Assembly (NCBI RefSeq): GCF_040096285.1
Contig: NZ_JBBMEY010000003.1
Coordinates: 1-64,000, forward strand
Reading direction: 5' to 3'
Length of the DNA stretch: 64,000 bases
Source: Ruminococcoides intestinihominis
GTDB taxonomy: Bacteria; Bacillota; Clostridia; Oscillospirales; Acutalibacteraceae
Position numbers and translations under genes: made by a program. Shown here in pieces: positions 63,079-64,000 of the stretch. The stretch's first letter is position 1; every line of letters begins with the position of its first letter. The notes under the pieces are model-generated. The model ran no database searches. It was not told the DNA's origin and was given only the letters and a program-made list of their open reading frames with translations.

Positions 63079-64000
63079 ATGAATTCAAAAAAATTTTTCA
63101 GTAACAAAATAATAGCACCTTTAATCGCCCTACTATGTGTAACATTGTGGGGCACTGCTTTTCCCGTAATTAAAAAGTGCTATGAAATATTTTCAATTCC
63201 AACAAGTGACTACCCATCCAAGGTACTTTTTGCCGGATATAGGTTCTTTATTGCCGGTGTAATGGTACTTTTTGTGGCAATTATATTGCAAAAGAGATTT
63301 GTAAAGCCCAGCAGAAAAGATATTCTTCCAATATCAATTATGGGTTTCCTACAGATATTCTTGCAATATCTATTTTCATACATAGGACTTTCCAACACCA
63401 CCGGTACAAAAACCTCAGTAATCACTTCCCTAGGTTCATTTATCGGTGTGCTGATTTCACCAATCTTTTTCACATCGGACAAGCTAAATGTTAAAAAGAT
63501 TTTAGGTTGCATTATCGGTTTTATAGGTGTTATTGTCATCAACCTTGATGGACTTACTACCGGTGGGTTTACTCTTTTAGGAGAAGGCTTTGTGGTATTC
63601 TCCACAATTGCAGCAACCGGTGGCAATATTTATTGCAAAAAAATCAGCAAAGGCAGAGACCCTATGACTGTTTCAGCCTATCACCTACTTATTGGTGGTG
63701 GTGGACTTATTATTGTAGGTGCATTGTTTGGTGGTTATCTTGACTTTTCAAACATTACAATATATCTGCTACTGATTTACTTAGGTATTGTTTCTGCTGC
63801 CTCATTTACCCTGTGGACAGCTTTATTAAAATACAACCCTGTATCCAAGATTCTTATTTTCAACCTGCTAATCCCAATTTTCGGCACAATATGGAGTGGT
63901 ATTCTGTTAGGTGAAGATATTATTAACCTTTACAACATTGTGTCTGTTGTGTTAATATCAATAGGTATTATTCTTGTTAATTTAAGGAGTAAGAAAGATG
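63079..64000 (+). CDS. EamA/DMT-superfamily transporter, 3' end cut by the window
   Basis: The open frame runs from ATG (63079) to the window end, 307 codons without a stop. It starts MNSKKFFSNKIIAPLIALL and has CVTLWGTAFPVIKK, the YRFFIAGVMVLF span, and a second EamA repeat ending GIILVNLRSKKD, so only the last residues are missing. About ten spans. Substrate unknown. It starts two bases after the previous stop, suggesting one transcript. Confidence 0.88.
   Translation, partial: MNSKKFFSNKIIAPLIALLCVTLWGTAFPVIKKCYEIFSIPTSDYPSKVLFAGYRFFIAGVMVLFVAIILQKRFVKPSRKDILPISIMGFLQIFLQYLFSYIGLSNTTGTKTSVITSLGSFIGVLISPIFFTSDKLNVKKILGCIIGFIGVIVINLDGLTTGGFTLLGEGFVVFSTIAATGGNIYCKKISKGRDPMTVSAYHLLIGGGGLIIVGALFGGYLDFSNITIYLLLIYLGIVSAASFTLWTALLKYNPVSKILIFNLLIPIFGTIWSGILLGEDIINLYNIVSVVLISIGIILVNLRSKKD

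Noticed and set aside
63210..63626. 138-codon minus-strand ORF near the right end
   Set aside because: Shadow of the EamA transporter frame, which is open from 63079 to the window end and has normal membrane segments.

Overview
The window is chromosomal DNA from a low-GC, Gram-positive anaerobe, most likely a spore-forming member of the Clostridia (Oscillospiraceae/Ruminococcaceae type). Pointers are AGGAGG ribosome sites, many TTGACA/TATAAT promoters, a T-box, a CIRCE operator, an SpoVAC gene, a class B sortase, a Feo iron system and a secreted GH13 amylase. The placement is inferred from gene content; no rRNA is present.

Layout. 1-770: repeat-rich intergenic DNA (tandem 210-bp units, a 170-bp palindromic element, a MITE-like element). 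770-4739 (-): membrane XRE/DUF4097 regulator, then phosphohexomutase and GNAT acetyltransferase. 5175-8347: an 88-aa gene of unknown function with a folded leader, a DUF1292 gene, and a beta-helix gene paired with a sortase-substrate-like gene. 8457-20769 (-): rpoBC and the str operon rpsL-rpsG-fusA-tuf, each with its own promoter. 20819-22299 (-): fluoride riboswitch and CLC-F-like exporter. 22303-27930 (-): peptidase C26, and an iscS-thiI-sortase B-CinA-like operon. 28049-31324: spoVAC (+), a second repeat cluster, Nudix and DHHW genes. 31459-34632 (+): PLP aminotransferase, trpS, DegV. 34653-38124 (-): ABC transporter with an HMA/Cys-rich membrane protein. 38173-41597 (-): feoA-feoA-feoB and a 56-aa FeoB-associated Cys-rich protein behind a promoter packed with DtxR/IdeR-like dyads. 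41745-46662 (-): rlmA-like, pyk, aroK, and CIRCE-controlled htpG. 46736-48753: lipase (+) and EamA transporter (-). 48827-55051 (+): tRNA-Trp T-box and trpEGDCBA without trpF. 55112-64000 (+): HAD phosphatase, secreted amylase, two tandem GT-C-like membrane proteins (the first with an apparent in-frame stop at codon 5) and an EamA transporter cut by the window end.

How it works together: much of the window is housekeeping (transcription, translation, tRNA thiolation, Trp synthesis) with clearly readable regulation: fluoride riboswitch, T-box, CIRCE, iron-box array and intrinsic terminators. The less ordinary parts are the palindromic repeat family whose small hairpins are kept by paired changes, the folded rpoB leader, the 88-aa gene with its structured leader, the FeoB insertion, the tailed sortase and the nonsense-interrupted membrane gene. 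I saw no CRISPR array, prophage, transposase or tRNA gene.
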